Source of the DNA: Myxococcota bacterium
Lineage (GTDB): Bacteria; Myxococcota_A; Bradymonadia; UBA7976; UBA1532
Length of the DNA stretch: 64,000 nt
Direction of reading: 5' to 3'
Assembly (NCBI GenBank): GCA_963169045.1
Contig: CAUJDF010000070.1
Span: 186,001-250,000, forward strand
In this document: one piece after another, positions 21,002 through 29,383 of the stretch
Position numbering within the stretch: the stretch's first letter is position 1
How the letters are laid out: every line of letters begins with the position of its first letter
Notes under the pieces: generated by a model
Databases searched by the model: none
What the model saw: only the letters and a program-made list of their open reading frames with translations
What the model was told of the DNA's origin: nothing
Translations under genes and position numbers: made by a program

Positions 21002-21925
21002 TCAGGCGGCGGCGAGCCACCAGGGGCCGCGCAGCTCGACGCGCAGCAGCTCCGAGGGGCGGTCCGGGTCGTCGGCGTCGAGCACCACCCAGGCGCCGCC
21101 GTCCTGCCACTCGAGGCCCTCGGCCTTCACGGCGAGCGCCCGGCCGGCCTCGTCGGTGAGCGGCGCCCAGCGCACGTCGCCGTCGGGATCGAAGACGCCG
21201 AGCGCGGAGCCGGCGACGACGCCGTCCGCGTAGGTGTCGGGCGAGGCCTCGGCGGCGGCGGTGAAGAGGAGCGCGCCCGGCCCCACGGCGGCGTCGGTGA
21301 ACGTGAGGCGCACGCCGTCGAGGGCGCCGAGCCGGTAGGCGGTCACGGCGCGGGGCGCGGGCACGCCGCCGCGCCCCTCGAGCCAGGCGACGACCGCGGC
21401 CCAGTCGAGGTCGGCGGTGGCGTCGACCGCCGCGCCGGCGCCGTTCCCGCGCTGGAAGAGGCGCAGCGTCCCGCCCGGCAGCAGCGCCGCGCCCTCGACG
21501 TTGAGCTCGCTGCCGGCGAAGTCGGCGCGGTCGCGCAGCGCGGCGTAGAGCGCCGACGCGTCGAAAACGTGTGTCGTCTCGCGGATCTGCGCGATGCGCT
21601 CCCGCGTGGGCCGCGAGCCGGAGCCGAACGCCCAGACCACCCCGTCGGGATCGGCCAGGCACGCCTCGAAATCGGGCTTCAGCGCCTTCTCGTAGACGCC
21701 GCCGCCGGGCGCGAGGGGCACGGCCCGCACTTCGCCCGAGGCGGGGTCGATGAGGGCGACCCAGGCGCAGTCGTCCTGGACGGCCACGAGCCACGGTCCG
21801 GGGCGGCACAGGCCGGACGCGGCGCGGACGTGGCGCGGCGCGCCCTCGGGCGCGGACGTGTAGACGAGCGGGCGGCGGGAGACGACCCGGGCCTCGAGGC
21901 GCGGGTCCCGGCGGGCGGTGCGCAT
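21002..21925 (-). CDS. DUF6929-like beta-propeller protein
   Basis: 307 residues, last gene of a three-gene leftward operon, starting 4 nt after the hydrolase stop. Repeating strands of the type PGPWLVAVQDDCAWVALID, GVVWAFGSGSRPTRERIAQI and ALGVFDPDGDVRWAPLTDEA suggest a beta-propeller, and the layout (early SG-rich blade, GSGSRxxRE motif, ExLNVEG) resembles the uncharacterised DUF6929 family. No signal peptide, so probably cytoplasmic. Family name is from memory of the motif pattern. Confidence 0.78.
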   Translation of the reverse strand: MRTARRDPRLEARVVSRRPLVYTSAPEGAPRHVRAASGLCRPGPWLVAVQDDCAWVALIDPASGEVRAVPLAPGGGVYEKALKPDFEACLADPDGVVWAFGSGSRPTRERIAQIRETTHVFDASALYAALRDRADFAGSELNVEGAALLPGGTLRLFQRGNGAGAAVDATADLDWAAVVAWLEGRGGVPAPRAVTAYRLGALDGVRLTFTDAAVGPGALLFTAAAEASPDTYADGVVAGSALGVFDPDGDVRWAPLTDEAGRALAVKAEGLEWQDGGAWVVLDADDPDRPSELLRVELRGPWWLAAA

Positions 21926-21929
21926 CCCG

Positions 21930-22604
21930 TCACTCTACGCCGAGGCGCAGCACCACGGGCAGCACGCGCCCGCTCTCGACGATCTCGGCGTGCCCGTACT
22001 GGCTGAAGAAGTGGAAGACGCGTGCCCGGGGCAGGTCGTCGACGGTGGCCGGCACTTGCGGGCGCGCGACGACCTCGGGGCGCCCGCGGAGCAGCGCGGT
22101 GGCGCGGCGCGCGGTGCCGCGGCTGACGACGACGAGGCGGCCGCCGCGCTCGAGGAAGCGGCGGAAGGCCGCCTCGTGGCCGTAGAGCGCGTCGAGCAGG
22201 ACGATCTCGCCGACGCGCGGATCGTCGAGCCACGCGGCGAGCGACCGATAGCCGCCGCTGTGACCGACGAGCGTCACCCCGCCCCGCGGCACGGGCGCGC
22301 CCGCCCGCCGCGCCGCGTCGAGCAGGTCGCCGAGCGAGCGCCAGCGCACGCCCTCGCGCGGGCCGCGCGGCGCCTCGGGCACGAGGAAGAGCGCCGCCCG
22401 CCCCGACGCCTCGAACTGCGCCGCGAGGCGGTGCCGCGTCCAGACCTCGTCGGCGCCCGCGCCGTACCCGTGCACGTAGACCACCACCTCGCCCGGCCGC
22501 GCGTCCGCCGGCGCCCACGCGTGCAGCGGTCCGGCCTCGGTCTCCGCGCGCCAGTGCTGACCGCCGTTCGCGAGGAGCGCCAGGGCCAACAGCGCGGCGG
22601 TCAT
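21930..22604 (-). CDS. Exported alpha/beta hydrolase
   Basis: 224 residues. ATG at 22604 overlaps the stop of the PPC gene (ATGA). A hydrophobic N-terminus (TAALLALALLANGG) suggests export. The fold signature is VVYVHGYGAG, nucleophile VGHSGGY (Ser116), acid LLDAL (Asp138) and SQYGHAEI (His205), giving a complete Ser-Asp-His triad. The substrate cannot be read from the sequence. The start is fixed by the overlap and by the short signal-like N-terminus; longer upstream reading is rejected as Arg/Ala-rich antisense-like sequence. Confidence 0.85.
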   Translation of the reverse strand: MTAALLALALLANGGQHWRAETEAGPLHAWAPADARPGEVVVYVHGYGAGADEVWTRHRLAAQFEASGRAALFLVPEAPRGPREGVRWRSLGDLLDAARRAGAPVPRGGVTLVGHSGGYRSLAAWLDDPRVGEIVLLDALYGHEAAFRRFLERGGRLVVVSRGTARRATALLRGRPEVVARPQVPATVDDLPRARVFHFFSQYGHAEIVESGRVLPVVLRLGVE

Positions 22605-23038
22605 TCGCGCAGATCCAGCAGCGGCAGGCCCGTCTCCGGATCGCGGCGCCGGCGCAGCGCGGGCGTCTCCACGACCGTCAGCTCGAGGTTCGGGCGAACG
22701 AAGCCCTCGAGCAGCTGCCCGCCGCGCGTCATGCCGTCGAAGCTCGACACGACGACGTGGGCGTGCAGGCGCGGCCGGCCGTCGACGAGCGCCGCGTTGC
22801 CGGTGAGCGAGCACACCTCGACCTGCCCGTCGACGTGCGTGCGGCGGTAGTCGCCGCGCGAGTAGTCGTAGCAGCCGAGCGCCACCTGCATCATCGCGCC
22901 GGCGCCGGACACGAGGGCGCCCTCGACGCGCTCGCGCGCGGCGAAGTCGGCGAAGGCCGAGACGACCTCGTCGTCGGTGTCGAAGACGAGCAGGAACGTT
23001 CGTCGTCCCTCTGTCCGATCGAGCAGCTTGGCTTTCAT
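22601..23038 (-). CDS. PPC-domain (DUF296) protein
   Basis: 145 residues; GGGAG precedes the ATG at 23038. It contains FDTDDEVVSAFADFAARERV, GAGAMMQVALGCYDYSR, VCSLTGNAALVDGRPRLHAH and GGQLLEGFVRPNLELTVVE, the standard order of bacterial PPC proteins (trimeric; homologous to the domain in plant AT-hook proteins). The conserved RLHAH histidines suggest a metal site. It lacks an AT-hook, so DNA binding should not be assumed. First gene of the hydrolase/DUF6929-like operon. Confidence 0.9.
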   Translation of the reverse strand: MKAKLLDRTEGRRTFLLVFDTDDEVVSAFADFAARERVEGALVSGAGAMMQVALGCYDYSRGDYRRTHVDGQVEVCSLTGNAALVDGRPRLHAHVVVSSFDGMTRGGQLLEGFVRPNLELTVVETPALRRRRDPETGLPLLDLRE

Positions 23039-23202
23039 GGCACGCTCCCGCGCAGTCCAGGTCGGGCCGCATGGAGGGGCAAGCGGCGAGCCAGCGCCAC
23101 GCCGCGCAATCCCGGCGCGCGAGCGAGGCGCGACGCCACGGCCGCGTTCCGTTCCGCTACGGGCGTGGCGCTCGCGCGCGCGGTGTGCGAGCGTTCCCGT
23201 CC

Positions 23203-25338
23203 ATGAAGACGGCGCACGCGACCTGTCATCTGTGCGAGGCCTGCTGCGGCCTGACGGTGGACATCGACGGGGGGCGCGTCACGCGCATCCGCGGCGACGA
23301 GCGCGACCCGCTGAGCCGCGGACACCTGTGCCCCAAGGGCGTGGCGCTCGCCGACGTCCAGCACGACCCCGACCGGCTGCGCACGCCGCTCCGGCGGCGC
23401 GGCGACGACTGGGAGCCCGTCGGCTGGGAGGAGGCGTTCGACGACGTCGTCGACCGGCTGGCGGCGGTGCAGCGCGCGCACGGCCGCGACGCGGTCGGCC
23501 TCTACTTCGGCAACCCGGTCGGGCACAGCTACGGCGCGATGCTCTACGGCTTCGCGTTCATGGAGGCGCTCAAGACGCGCAACGTCTACTCGTCGCAGTC
23601 CATCGACGCGCTGCCGCGCCTGCTGACGTCGTTCCAGCTGTACGGATCGCAGGCCGTCCTGCCCATCCCCGACCTCGACCGGACGCAGTTCCTGCTCGTG
23701 CTCGGCGCCAACCCCGTCGTGTCGAACGGCAGCGTGATGACCGCGCCCGACGCGCGCCGGCGCCTACAGGACCTGCGGGCGCGCGGCGGCCGGCTCGTGG
23801 TCGTCGATCCGCGCCGCACCGAGACGGCGGCGCTCGCCGACACGCACCACTTCATCCGGCCGGGGACCGACGCGCTGCTGCTGCTCGCGATGCTGCACAC
23901 GCTCGAGACCGAGGGGCTGCTGCGGCCGACGGCGCTCGACGACGTGCTCGAGGGCCGCGAGCGCCTGCTCGCGCTGGCGCGGCCGTTCGCGCCCGAGCGC
24001 GTCGCCGCGGCGACCGGCATCGGGGCCGCGGAGATCCGCCAGCTGGCCCGCGACTTCGCCGCCGCGCCCTCCGCGGTCTGCTACGGGCGCCTCGGCACGT
24101 GCACGCAGGCGTTCGGGACGACGACGTCCTGGCTCGTCGACGCGCTGAACCTCGTGACCGGCAATTTCGATCGGCCGGGCGGCGCGATGTTCGCGGCGGC
24201 GGCGGTCGACCTGCCGGCGCTCGCGCAGCGCATCGGCCAGCGCGGCCACTACGCGCGCTGGCGCAGCCGCGTCGGCGGCCTGCCCGAGTTCAACGGCGAG
24301 CTGCCGGTGGCCGCCTTCGCCGACGAGCTCGAGACGCCCGGGCCCGGGCAGATCCGCGCGCTCGTCCTGCACGCGGGCAACCCCGTGCTCTCGCTGCCGA
24401 ACGGGCGCCGCCTCGACGCGGCGTTCGGCAAGCTCGACTTCGTCGTCGCCGTCGACATCTACCTCAACGAGAGCACGCGCCACGCCCACTACATCCTGCC
24501 GCCGGCCTTTGGGCTCGAGAACGACCACTTCGCGCTGCTCTTCCACGCGCTGTCGGTGCGCAACACGGTGAAGTTCTCGCCGGCGCTGCTCGACGCGGGC
24601 CCGGGCGCGCGGCACGACTGGGAGATCCTGCTCGCGCTGACGACGCGCCTGCTGGCGAGGCGCGGCCTGCGCGGATCGCTGATGGCGGCGGGGGCGGAGG
24701 CGGTCCTCGGCCGCGGACCGCGCCGCCTGCTGGACGTGCTGCTGCGGACGGGCGCGTACGGCAAGGGGTTCCTGCCCTTCAAGAAGGGGCTGTCGCTCGC
24801 CGCGCTCGAGGCCGAGCCGCACGGCATCGACCTCGGCCCGCTGACGCCACGCCTCCGCGGGCTGCTCGCGGGGCGCAAGATCGACCTGGCCCCGGCGCTC
24901 TTCGCCGCCGACGTGCCGCGGGTGGAGGCGCACCTGCAGGCGGCCGCCGGCGAGCTGGTCCTCATCGGCCGGCGCTCGCTGCGCAGCAACAACTCGTGGA
25001 TGCACAACAGCCAGCGCCTCGTGAAGGGCCCGGCGCGCTGCACGCTGCTCGTGCACCCCGACGACGCGCGCCGCCGCGGCCTCGCCACCGGCGACCGCGT
25101 GCGCATCGCCTCCCGCACCGGCGCCATCGAGGCGCCCTGCGAGGTCAGCGACGAGGTGATGCCCGGCGTGGTCAGCCTCCCGCACGGCTGGGGCCACGGC
25201 CGCCCCGGCGCCCGCCTCGCCGTCGCCGCCGCCCACGCCGGCGTCAGCGTCAACGACGTCACGGACGAGACGCGCTACGACCCGATCTCCGGCGCGAGCG
25301 ACGTCAACGGCCTCCCCGTCACCGTCACGCGGGCGTGA
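23203..25338 (+). CDS. Molybdopterin-dependent oxidoreductase
   Basis: 711 residues. An N-terminal 4Fe-4S motif CHLCEACCG followed by LCPKG puts Cys at 8, 11, 15 and 43. NPVGHSYGAM, VLGANPVVSNG, VVDPRRTET, HFIRPGTDALLLLA and TGNFDRPGGAMF are typical of bis-MGD enzymes of the formate dehydrogenase/DMSO reductase family, and the C-terminal MGD-binding domain has VHPDDARRRGLATGDRVRI. No Tat signal, so cytoplasmic. The region equivalent to the Mo-ligand loop reads YSSQSIDALPR, without an obvious Cys or Sec, so the metal ligand may be Ser or another residue. No dedicated electron-transfer subunit is adjacent. Convergent, with a 14-bp stop overlap, with the methyltransferase. Confidence 0.92.
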   Translation: MKTAHATCHLCEACCGLTVDIDGGRVTRIRGDERDPLSRGHLCPKGVALADVQHDPDRLRTPLRRRGDDWEPVGWEEAFDDVVDRLAAVQRAHGRDAVGLYFGNPVGHSYGAMLYGFAFMEALKTRNVYSSQSIDALPRLLTSFQLYGSQAVLPIPDLDRTQFLLVLGANPVVSNGSVMTAPDARRRLQDLRARGGRLVVVDPRRTETAALADTHHFIRPGTDALLLLAMLHTLETEGLLRPTALDDVLEGRERLLALARPFAPERVAAATGIGAAEIRQLARDFAAAPSAVCYGRLGTCTQAFGTTTSWLVDALNLVTGNFDRPGGAMFAAAAVDLPALAQRIGQRGHYARWRSRVGGLPEFNGELPVAAFADELETPGPGQIRALVLHAGNPVLSLPNGRRLDAAFGKLDFVVAVDIYLNESTRHAHYILPPAFGLENDHFALLFHALSVRNTVKFSPALLDAGPGARHDWEILLALTTRLLARRGLRGSLMAAGAEAVLGRGPRRLLDVLLRTGAYGKGFLPFKKGLSLAALEAEPHGIDLGPLTPRLRGLLAGRKIDLAPALFAADVPRVEAHLQAAAGELVLIGRRSLRSNNSWMHNSQRLVKGPARCTLLVHPDDARRRGLATGDRVRIASRTGAIEAPCEVSDEVMPGVVSLPHGWGHGRPGARLAVAAAHAGVSVNDVTDETRYDPISGASDVNGLPVTVTRA

Positions 25339-25954
25339 GCCGCCAGATCACGGCCTCGCGCTCGTCCACGCCCTCCACGTCGCGGTCCACGGGGATGCGG
25401 TAGCGCCCCACCTCGACGACGCCGTCGCGCGGCCGGAAGGCCCGGCCGGCGTCGGCGAGGAGGACCGCGGGCAGGCCGCGCATCCACGCGAGGACGCGCT
25501 CGGCGACGGGGCGCTCGTAGCAGACGTCGCCGGCCACGACCACGTCCCAGTCCGCGCGCGCGAGCGGATCGCCCGCGTACACCTCGACCGCGACGCCGTT
25601 CTCCTCGGCGTTGACCGCGCAGGCGGCGCACGCGAGCGGATCGATCTCGGCGATCTGCACGCGCGCGCCGGCCTTCGCCGCGGCGATGGCGGCGATGCCC
25701 GATCCCGCGCCGAAGTCGAGCACGGTGCGCCCGGCGACGGCCTCCGGGTGGTCGAGCAGCCAGCGCGCGAGCCCCACGCCGCCGGGCCACGCGATGGCCC
25801 AGAAGGGCGGCGGGCGCACACCGCCGCCGAGCAGGCGCTCCGTCGCCGCCCACAGCGCCACGACGTCGGTGGCCAGGCGCAGCCCGATCTCCGGGACGAG
25901 CGGGTGCCGCCCGGGGGCCGCCTCGCGACGGACGAAGGCCCGCAGGTCCGGCAT
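25325..25954 (-). CDS. METTL20/ETFB-type SAM methyltransferase
   Basis: 209 residues. PPPFWAIAWPGG (about 48-59) precedes motif I VLDFGAGSGIAAIAAAKAG (about 78-96), then QIAEIDPLACAACAVNAEE and DVVVAGDVCYE. The PFWAxAWPGG stretch is the hallmark of the ETF-beta lysine methyltransferase group (METTL20) and its bacterial homologues, so electron-transfer flavoprotein is a plausible but unproven substrate. Its start codon shares a base with the stop of the upstream membrane-protein gene (TGATG), implying coupling. Confidence 0.87.
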   Translation of the reverse strand: MPDLRAFVRREAAPGRHPLVPEIGLRLATDVVALWAATERLLGGGVRPPPFWAIAWPGGVGLARWLLDHPEAVAGRTVLDFGAGSGIAAIAAAKAGARVQIAEIDPLACAACAVNAEENGVAVEVYAGDPLARADWDVVVAGDVCYERPVAERVLAWMRGLPAVLLADAGRAFRPRDGVVEVGRYRIPVDRDVEGVDEREAVIWRLTPA

Positions 25955-26874
25955 CAGTAGACGATCTCGAGCTGCGCGGCGTCGTAGAGCAAGCCGCCGC
26001 CGCCGAAGCGCAGCTTCCACTGGCGCCAGGTCAGGCACGGGATCTGGCCGTCCTTCGCGTACAGATCGTTCGACGCGGAGGTGACGCCGCAGAGCACGCG
26101 CGTGTCCGCCGGCACGTCGACCCAGAGCCCGTCGCGGTCGACGGCGCGCGCGGGGCCGACGAGGCGCGCCACGAACGGCTCGTAGAACCGGTGGGCGCGG
26201 GCGGCGTCGCACGTCCAGTAGGCGGACTCGACGAAGTCGTCGGGGGCGATGTGCGCGGTGCGGCCGTCCTCGGTGCGGACGAGCAGCGCCCCGCGGTAGA
26301 AGCCATGACTCGTGTGGTGCAGGTCCTGCTCGAGCACCACCACCGGCGTCTTGTGCTCGAGCGTCGCGCCGGAGGGCGCCCAGCGCGTCGGCCTGACCTG
26401 CTTCAGGATCGGCGCGTGCCACGGGCCTTCCGGGAGCCGATCGGCGTCCGGGTCGACGTCGCCGCCCACGAAGCCGGCGAGGCCGACGTACTGCGGCTCG
26501 CTGCGCCCGCGGTGGCGCCGCGGCTCGCACGGGTCCGGCGGCGCCGCGTCCACCGACGGGGGCGCCGCCGCCTTCTCGACCCGCGCCGCCTGCCCCGCCG
26601 CGTCCTTCCCGGCCCGCGCCGCGTCCCTCTCGGCCCGCGCCGCCTCCTTCTCGACCCGCGCCGCCTGCGGCGCCGCGCCCTCGGTCCGCCGCAGCGCCGC
26701 CCCGCGCACCGCCGCGAACGCGAACCAGATCGCGCTCGCCACCGTGAGCCCGATGCGCGCCGGTCGCTCGAAGTGCCGCCCCGTCCACAGCAGCGCGATG
26801 CCGACGGGCGCCAGCAACACCAGCGCGAGGAGCACGCCCCACGGGCGCTGGAACCAGGGTTCGGGTCCTTGCAT
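25954..26874 (-). CDS. Two-TM membrane protein with charged linker
   Basis: 306 residues. ATG at 26874 is preceded by GGAGG, favouring this start over one 53 codons upstream that adds only Arg/Pro-rich sequence. Transmembrane helices at about 11-30 and 41-60, a charged AARxEK-type repeat (about 65-105, possibly a short coiled coil), then a soluble C-terminal domain with YVGLAGFVGGDVD, VVVLEQDLHHTSHGFYRG and WKLRFGGGGLLYDAAQLEIV. A motif resembling an SH3-like segment (ALLVRTEDGRTAHIAPDDFV) is visible. Family not recognised. Likely co-transcribed with the methyltransferase. Confidence 0.75.
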   Translation of the reverse strand: MQGPEPWFQRPWGVLLALVLLAPVGIALLWTGRHFERPARIGLTVASAIWFAFAAVRGAALRRTEGAAPQAARVEKEAARAERDAARAGKDAAGQAARVEKAAAPPSVDAAPPDPCEPRRHRGRSEPQYVGLAGFVGGDVDPDADRLPEGPWHAPILKQVRPTRWAPSGATLEHKTPVVVLEQDLHHTSHGFYRGALLVRTEDGRTAHIAPDDFVESAYWTCDAARAHRFYEPFVARLVGPARAVDRDGLWVDVPADTRVLCGVTSASNDLYAKDGQIPCLTWRQWKLRFGGGGLLYDAAQLEIVY

Positions 26875-27080
26875 CGCGTCCTCCGGCGGGGCGATTGAAG
26901 ACGGCGACGGGCGCCGCTGTAAAGGCGGACGCGGATCGCGGCGGCCCGACAGGGCATCCGAGGGGCGGCGATGCGCGGGCGGCGGCACATCGCGCCGGCG
27001 CGGTCGCGGGCTTGATCCGGACGCGCGCGCCACGGTAGGCCCGTGCGCTCGCGAGCGACGAACGGTTCCCGACGGGGGAG

Positions 27081-28424
27081 ATGGCGGCGCCCTACGAACG
27101 TTGGCTGATGGCGGAGGGCTTCCTCGGCGAGGTCTTCGTCACGCTCACCGGCGGCGCCTTCCTCACCGGCCTCGCGCTGGCGCTCGGCGCCGGCCCGATG
27201 TCGCTGGCGCTGCTGGCGGCGCTGCCGTTCCTGGCGCAGATCGGCCAGCTCGGCGCGCCCATCCTCGAGCAGCGCCTGCGCTCGCGGCGCGCCTTCGTCG
27301 TCCCGGCGATGGCCGGCGCCCGCGCGCTGTGGCTCGTGCCGGCGGGCCTCGCCGCGACCGGCTTCCGCGACGGGCCGGCCCTCGGCGCTTCGATGGCGGC
27401 CATGTTCACCATCGGCCTGCTCGGCATGGTGGCGACCAACGGCTTCACCTCGTGGATGGCCGACCTCTCGCCGCCGGCGGACCGCGCCCGCCTCTTCGGC
27501 CGGCGCGCCTGGGCCGTTGCCTTCGCGATGCTGCTGACGGCGCCCGCCGGCGCGCTGCTGCTCGACCACTTCAAGCGGCAGGGCGACACGCGCCTCGCGC
27601 TCGGCGTCCTCGGCCTCGTCGCCGTCGCGGCCGGCATCGGCGCCGCCCGGGCCCTCGCGCGCGTGCCCGACGTCGCGCCGCCCCCGCCGACCGGCGAGTC
27701 GCTGCTGGGGACGACGCGGCGCCTCCTGGATCAGAAGCGGTTCCGCAATGTCTTCGGGTTCTTCCTGGCGTGGAACGTCGCGATCGGCCTGCCGTCGCCG
27801 TTCTGGACGCTGTACATGCTCGAGCAGCTCCACATGAGCTTCTTCCTCGTCACGGTGCACACCATGCTGGTGCTCACCGTGCGCCTGACGTGCAACGCCG
27901 CGTGGAGCCGGATCATCGAGCGCGTGGGCAGCCGGCGCGTCCTCATCTTCTGCGGCCTCGCCATCGCCGGCATCCCGCTCATCTGGGCGCTGCCGCGGCC
28001 CGACCGCCTCTGGCCCATCTTCGTCGAGGCCACCTGGTCGGGCATCGTCTGGACCGGCTTCAACCAAGCCGCGTTCATCCAGCCGATGGCGACGCTGGAT
28101 CCCGCGGACCGCAGCCGCGGCCTCGCGCTGCTCAACGTCGGCACCGGCGCCGTGCTCTTCGCCGCGGCGCTCGTCGGCGGCGCCGTCCTGCGCGCGCTCG
28201 GCCCCGAGGCGCGCTCGAGCTTCTTCGTCCTCTTCATCGCCTCGGCCGCGCTGCGCGCCGGCACCGCGCTCATGGCGCTGCGCCTGACCGAGCCCGGCAT
28301 GAGCCTGCGCGGCTTCTTCGTGGCGTTCATGGGGCACGGCGTGCTGCGGCGCGCGTCGGGCGGGCGCGTGTGGATCCCCGTCGAGGTGAGCACCGAGAAG
28401 CGGCAGGGCGAGCACGACAACTGA
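27081..28424 (+). CDS. MFS transporter
   Basis: 447 residues, about twelve hydrophobic segments, cytoplasmic membrane. The opening YERWLMAEGFLGEVFVTLTG and the loop motif DLSPPADRARLFGRRAW fit a major facilitator of unknown substrate. The ATG at 27081 is immediately preceded by GGGGGAG, too close for normal ribosome binding; an in-frame ATG at 27108 exists, but the N-terminal YERW motif is typical of relatives, so the longer start is kept. No regulator or pathway gene nearby indicates a substrate. Confidence 0.88.
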   Translation: MAAPYERWLMAEGFLGEVFVTLTGGAFLTGLALALGAGPMSLALLAALPFLAQIGQLGAPILEQRLRSRRAFVVPAMAGARALWLVPAGLAATGFRDGPALGASMAAMFTIGLLGMVATNGFTSWMADLSPPADRARLFGRRAWAVAFAMLLTAPAGALLLDHFKRQGDTRLALGVLGLVAVAAGIGAARALARVPDVAPPPPTGESLLGTTRRLLDQKRFRNVFGFFLAWNVAIGLPSPFWTLYMLEQLHMSFFLVTVHTMLVLTVRLTCNAAWSRIIERVGSRRVLIFCGLAIAGIPLIWALPRPDRLWPIFVEATWSGIVWTGFNQAAFIQPMATLDPADRSRGLALLNVGTGAVLFAAALVGGAVLRALGPEARSSFFVLFIASAALRAGTALMALRLTEPGMSLRGFFVAFMGHGVLRRASGGRVWIPVEVSTEKRQGEHDN

Positions 28425-28484
28425 CGTGAGTTGCGCTGGAGACGAACAACCACGGTGCATTCCGGCGTAGGCATGGACCTGGAC

Positions 28485-28547
28485 GTGGACGTGTACGTGG
28501 ACGTGAACCTGGACGGTGACGCGCCACGCGCCACGCGCCACGCGCAC
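28485..28547. repeat. Left inverted-repeat arm flanking the four-helix-bundle gene
   Basis: 63 bp starting GTGGACGTGTACGTGGACGT and ending CGCCACGCGCAC. Its reverse complement matches the arm at 28949-29016 along nearly the whole length, with small indels inside the GTGGAC-rich half. The rest of 28425-28606 holds no gene. Confidence 0.9.
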
Positions 28548-28609
28548 GAATTCTGCGACAAGCCTCCGCGCTGTCCGAGGGATCCATCAGGACGAAGCGG
28601 GAGGCGATG

Positions 28610-28942
28610 ATGCTCGCGCACAAGAAGCTGGACGTATACCGTTGTGCCCTCGAGTTCCTGGCCCTCGCCATCCGCGTCGAAGTGCCCCGCGGATACGGTG
28701 CTCTCGGCGATCAGTTGCGGCGGGCTGCCCTGTCGATCCCCCTGAACATCGCGGAGGCAGTCGGCAAGCCGGGCGACGACGACCGCGCGCGCTTCTTCGC
28801 CATTGCCCGCGGCTCGGCAATGGAGTGCAGCGCCATTGTCGACAGCTGCGCCCTCCTTGGCGCCATGAGCGCGCACGACGCGACGAAGGCGGAAGAGCTG
28901 CTCGAACGCATCGTCGCCATGCTGACCAGGATGTGCCGCTGA
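28610..28942 (+). CDS. Four-helix-bundle (S23/IVP-like) protein
   Basis: 110 residues. Of two consecutive ATGs (28607, 28610), the second is better spaced from GGGAGG (28599-28604). It matches the four-helix-bundle family of 23S rRNA intervening-sequence proteins: HKKLDVYRCALEF in helix 1, GALGDQLRRAALSIPLNIAE in helix 2, then ARFFAIARGSAMECSAIVD and a final helix. Known homologues (S23; the related Avd of diversity-generating retroelements) form basic oligomers that bind nucleic acid. Here the gene is not in an rRNA operon and no reverse transcriptase is present. It is enclosed by long inverted repeats. Confidence 0.9.
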   Translation: MLAHKKLDVYRCALEFLALAIRVEVPRGYGALGDQLRRAALSIPLNIAEAVGKPGDDDRARFFAIARGSAMECSAIVDSCALLGAMSAHDATKAEELLERIVAMLTRMCR

Positions 28943-28948
28943 CCGGCC

Positions 28949-29016
28949 GTGCGCGTGGCGCGTGGCGCGTCACCGAGCACGGCCACGTTCACGGCCACGT
29001 CCACCTCCACGTCCAC
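28949..29016. repeat. Right inverted-repeat arm
   Basis: 68 bp starting GTGCGCGTGGCGCGTGGCGC just 6 nt after the stop of the four-helix-bundle gene and ending CACGTCCAC. In RNA it could pair with the left arm and place the whole coding region in one large loop. Confidence 0.9.
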
Positions 29017-29143
29017 GACCGGCGTCGCAGTCGCGTCCCGCTCAGGCGGTCTTGTCAGACGCACTGAGTGAGGATCGCGCGGCGTGGATGGAGAGCCGCC
29101 TGGCGGCGGTGCCCGGCGGGAACCGCGCCGAACCGTCGTAGGA

Positions 29144-29309
29144 CCGTTTCGCCGCCCCGAAACGGCGTGACGAGATCGCGAACGACCATGTCCCGGCCCG
29201 GGAAACGCGAGGTCGATGCGTCGAAACGCCGCCTCCCGGCCCGGCAAACGGCGTTCACCGACGTCGAAGGCGCGCATCCCGGCCCGGGAGACGCGAGGGC
29301 GACGCGTCG
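29144..29309. repeat. Intergenic hairpin plus 33-bp direct repeats
   Basis: This 440-bp gap (28943-29383) has no gene before 29384. CCGTTTCG (29144-29151) and CGAAACGG (29158-29165) form an 8-bp hairpin. Then a 33-bp unit beginning TCCCGGCCCGGGAAACGCGA occurs at 29191-29223 and again at 29277-29309 (30 of 33 identical), with a 20-bp partial copy at 29234-29253. Each full unit contains the palindrome CCCGGCCCGGG-like core. Role unknown. Confidence 0.8.
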
Positions 29310-29320
29310 CGGTGCCTCCG

Positions 29321-29349
29321 TTGACACACCGGCACGCCCCGACTACGGT
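29321..29349 (+). promoter_or_regulatory. Candidate promoter of gene 29384
   Basis: TTGACA (29321-29326), perfect for a -35, then 17 nt and TACGGT (29344-29349). The predicted start near 29356 precedes ATG 29384 by about 28 nt. This also supports the start chosen for the gene. Confidence 0.55.
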
Positions 29350-29383
29350 CGCGCCTCGGGCAACCACCACCCCGAGAGGCACC

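Noticed and set aside
28610-28942. Avd of a diversity-generating retroelement
   Set aside because: No reverse transcriptase, template or variable repeat was found in the flanks.
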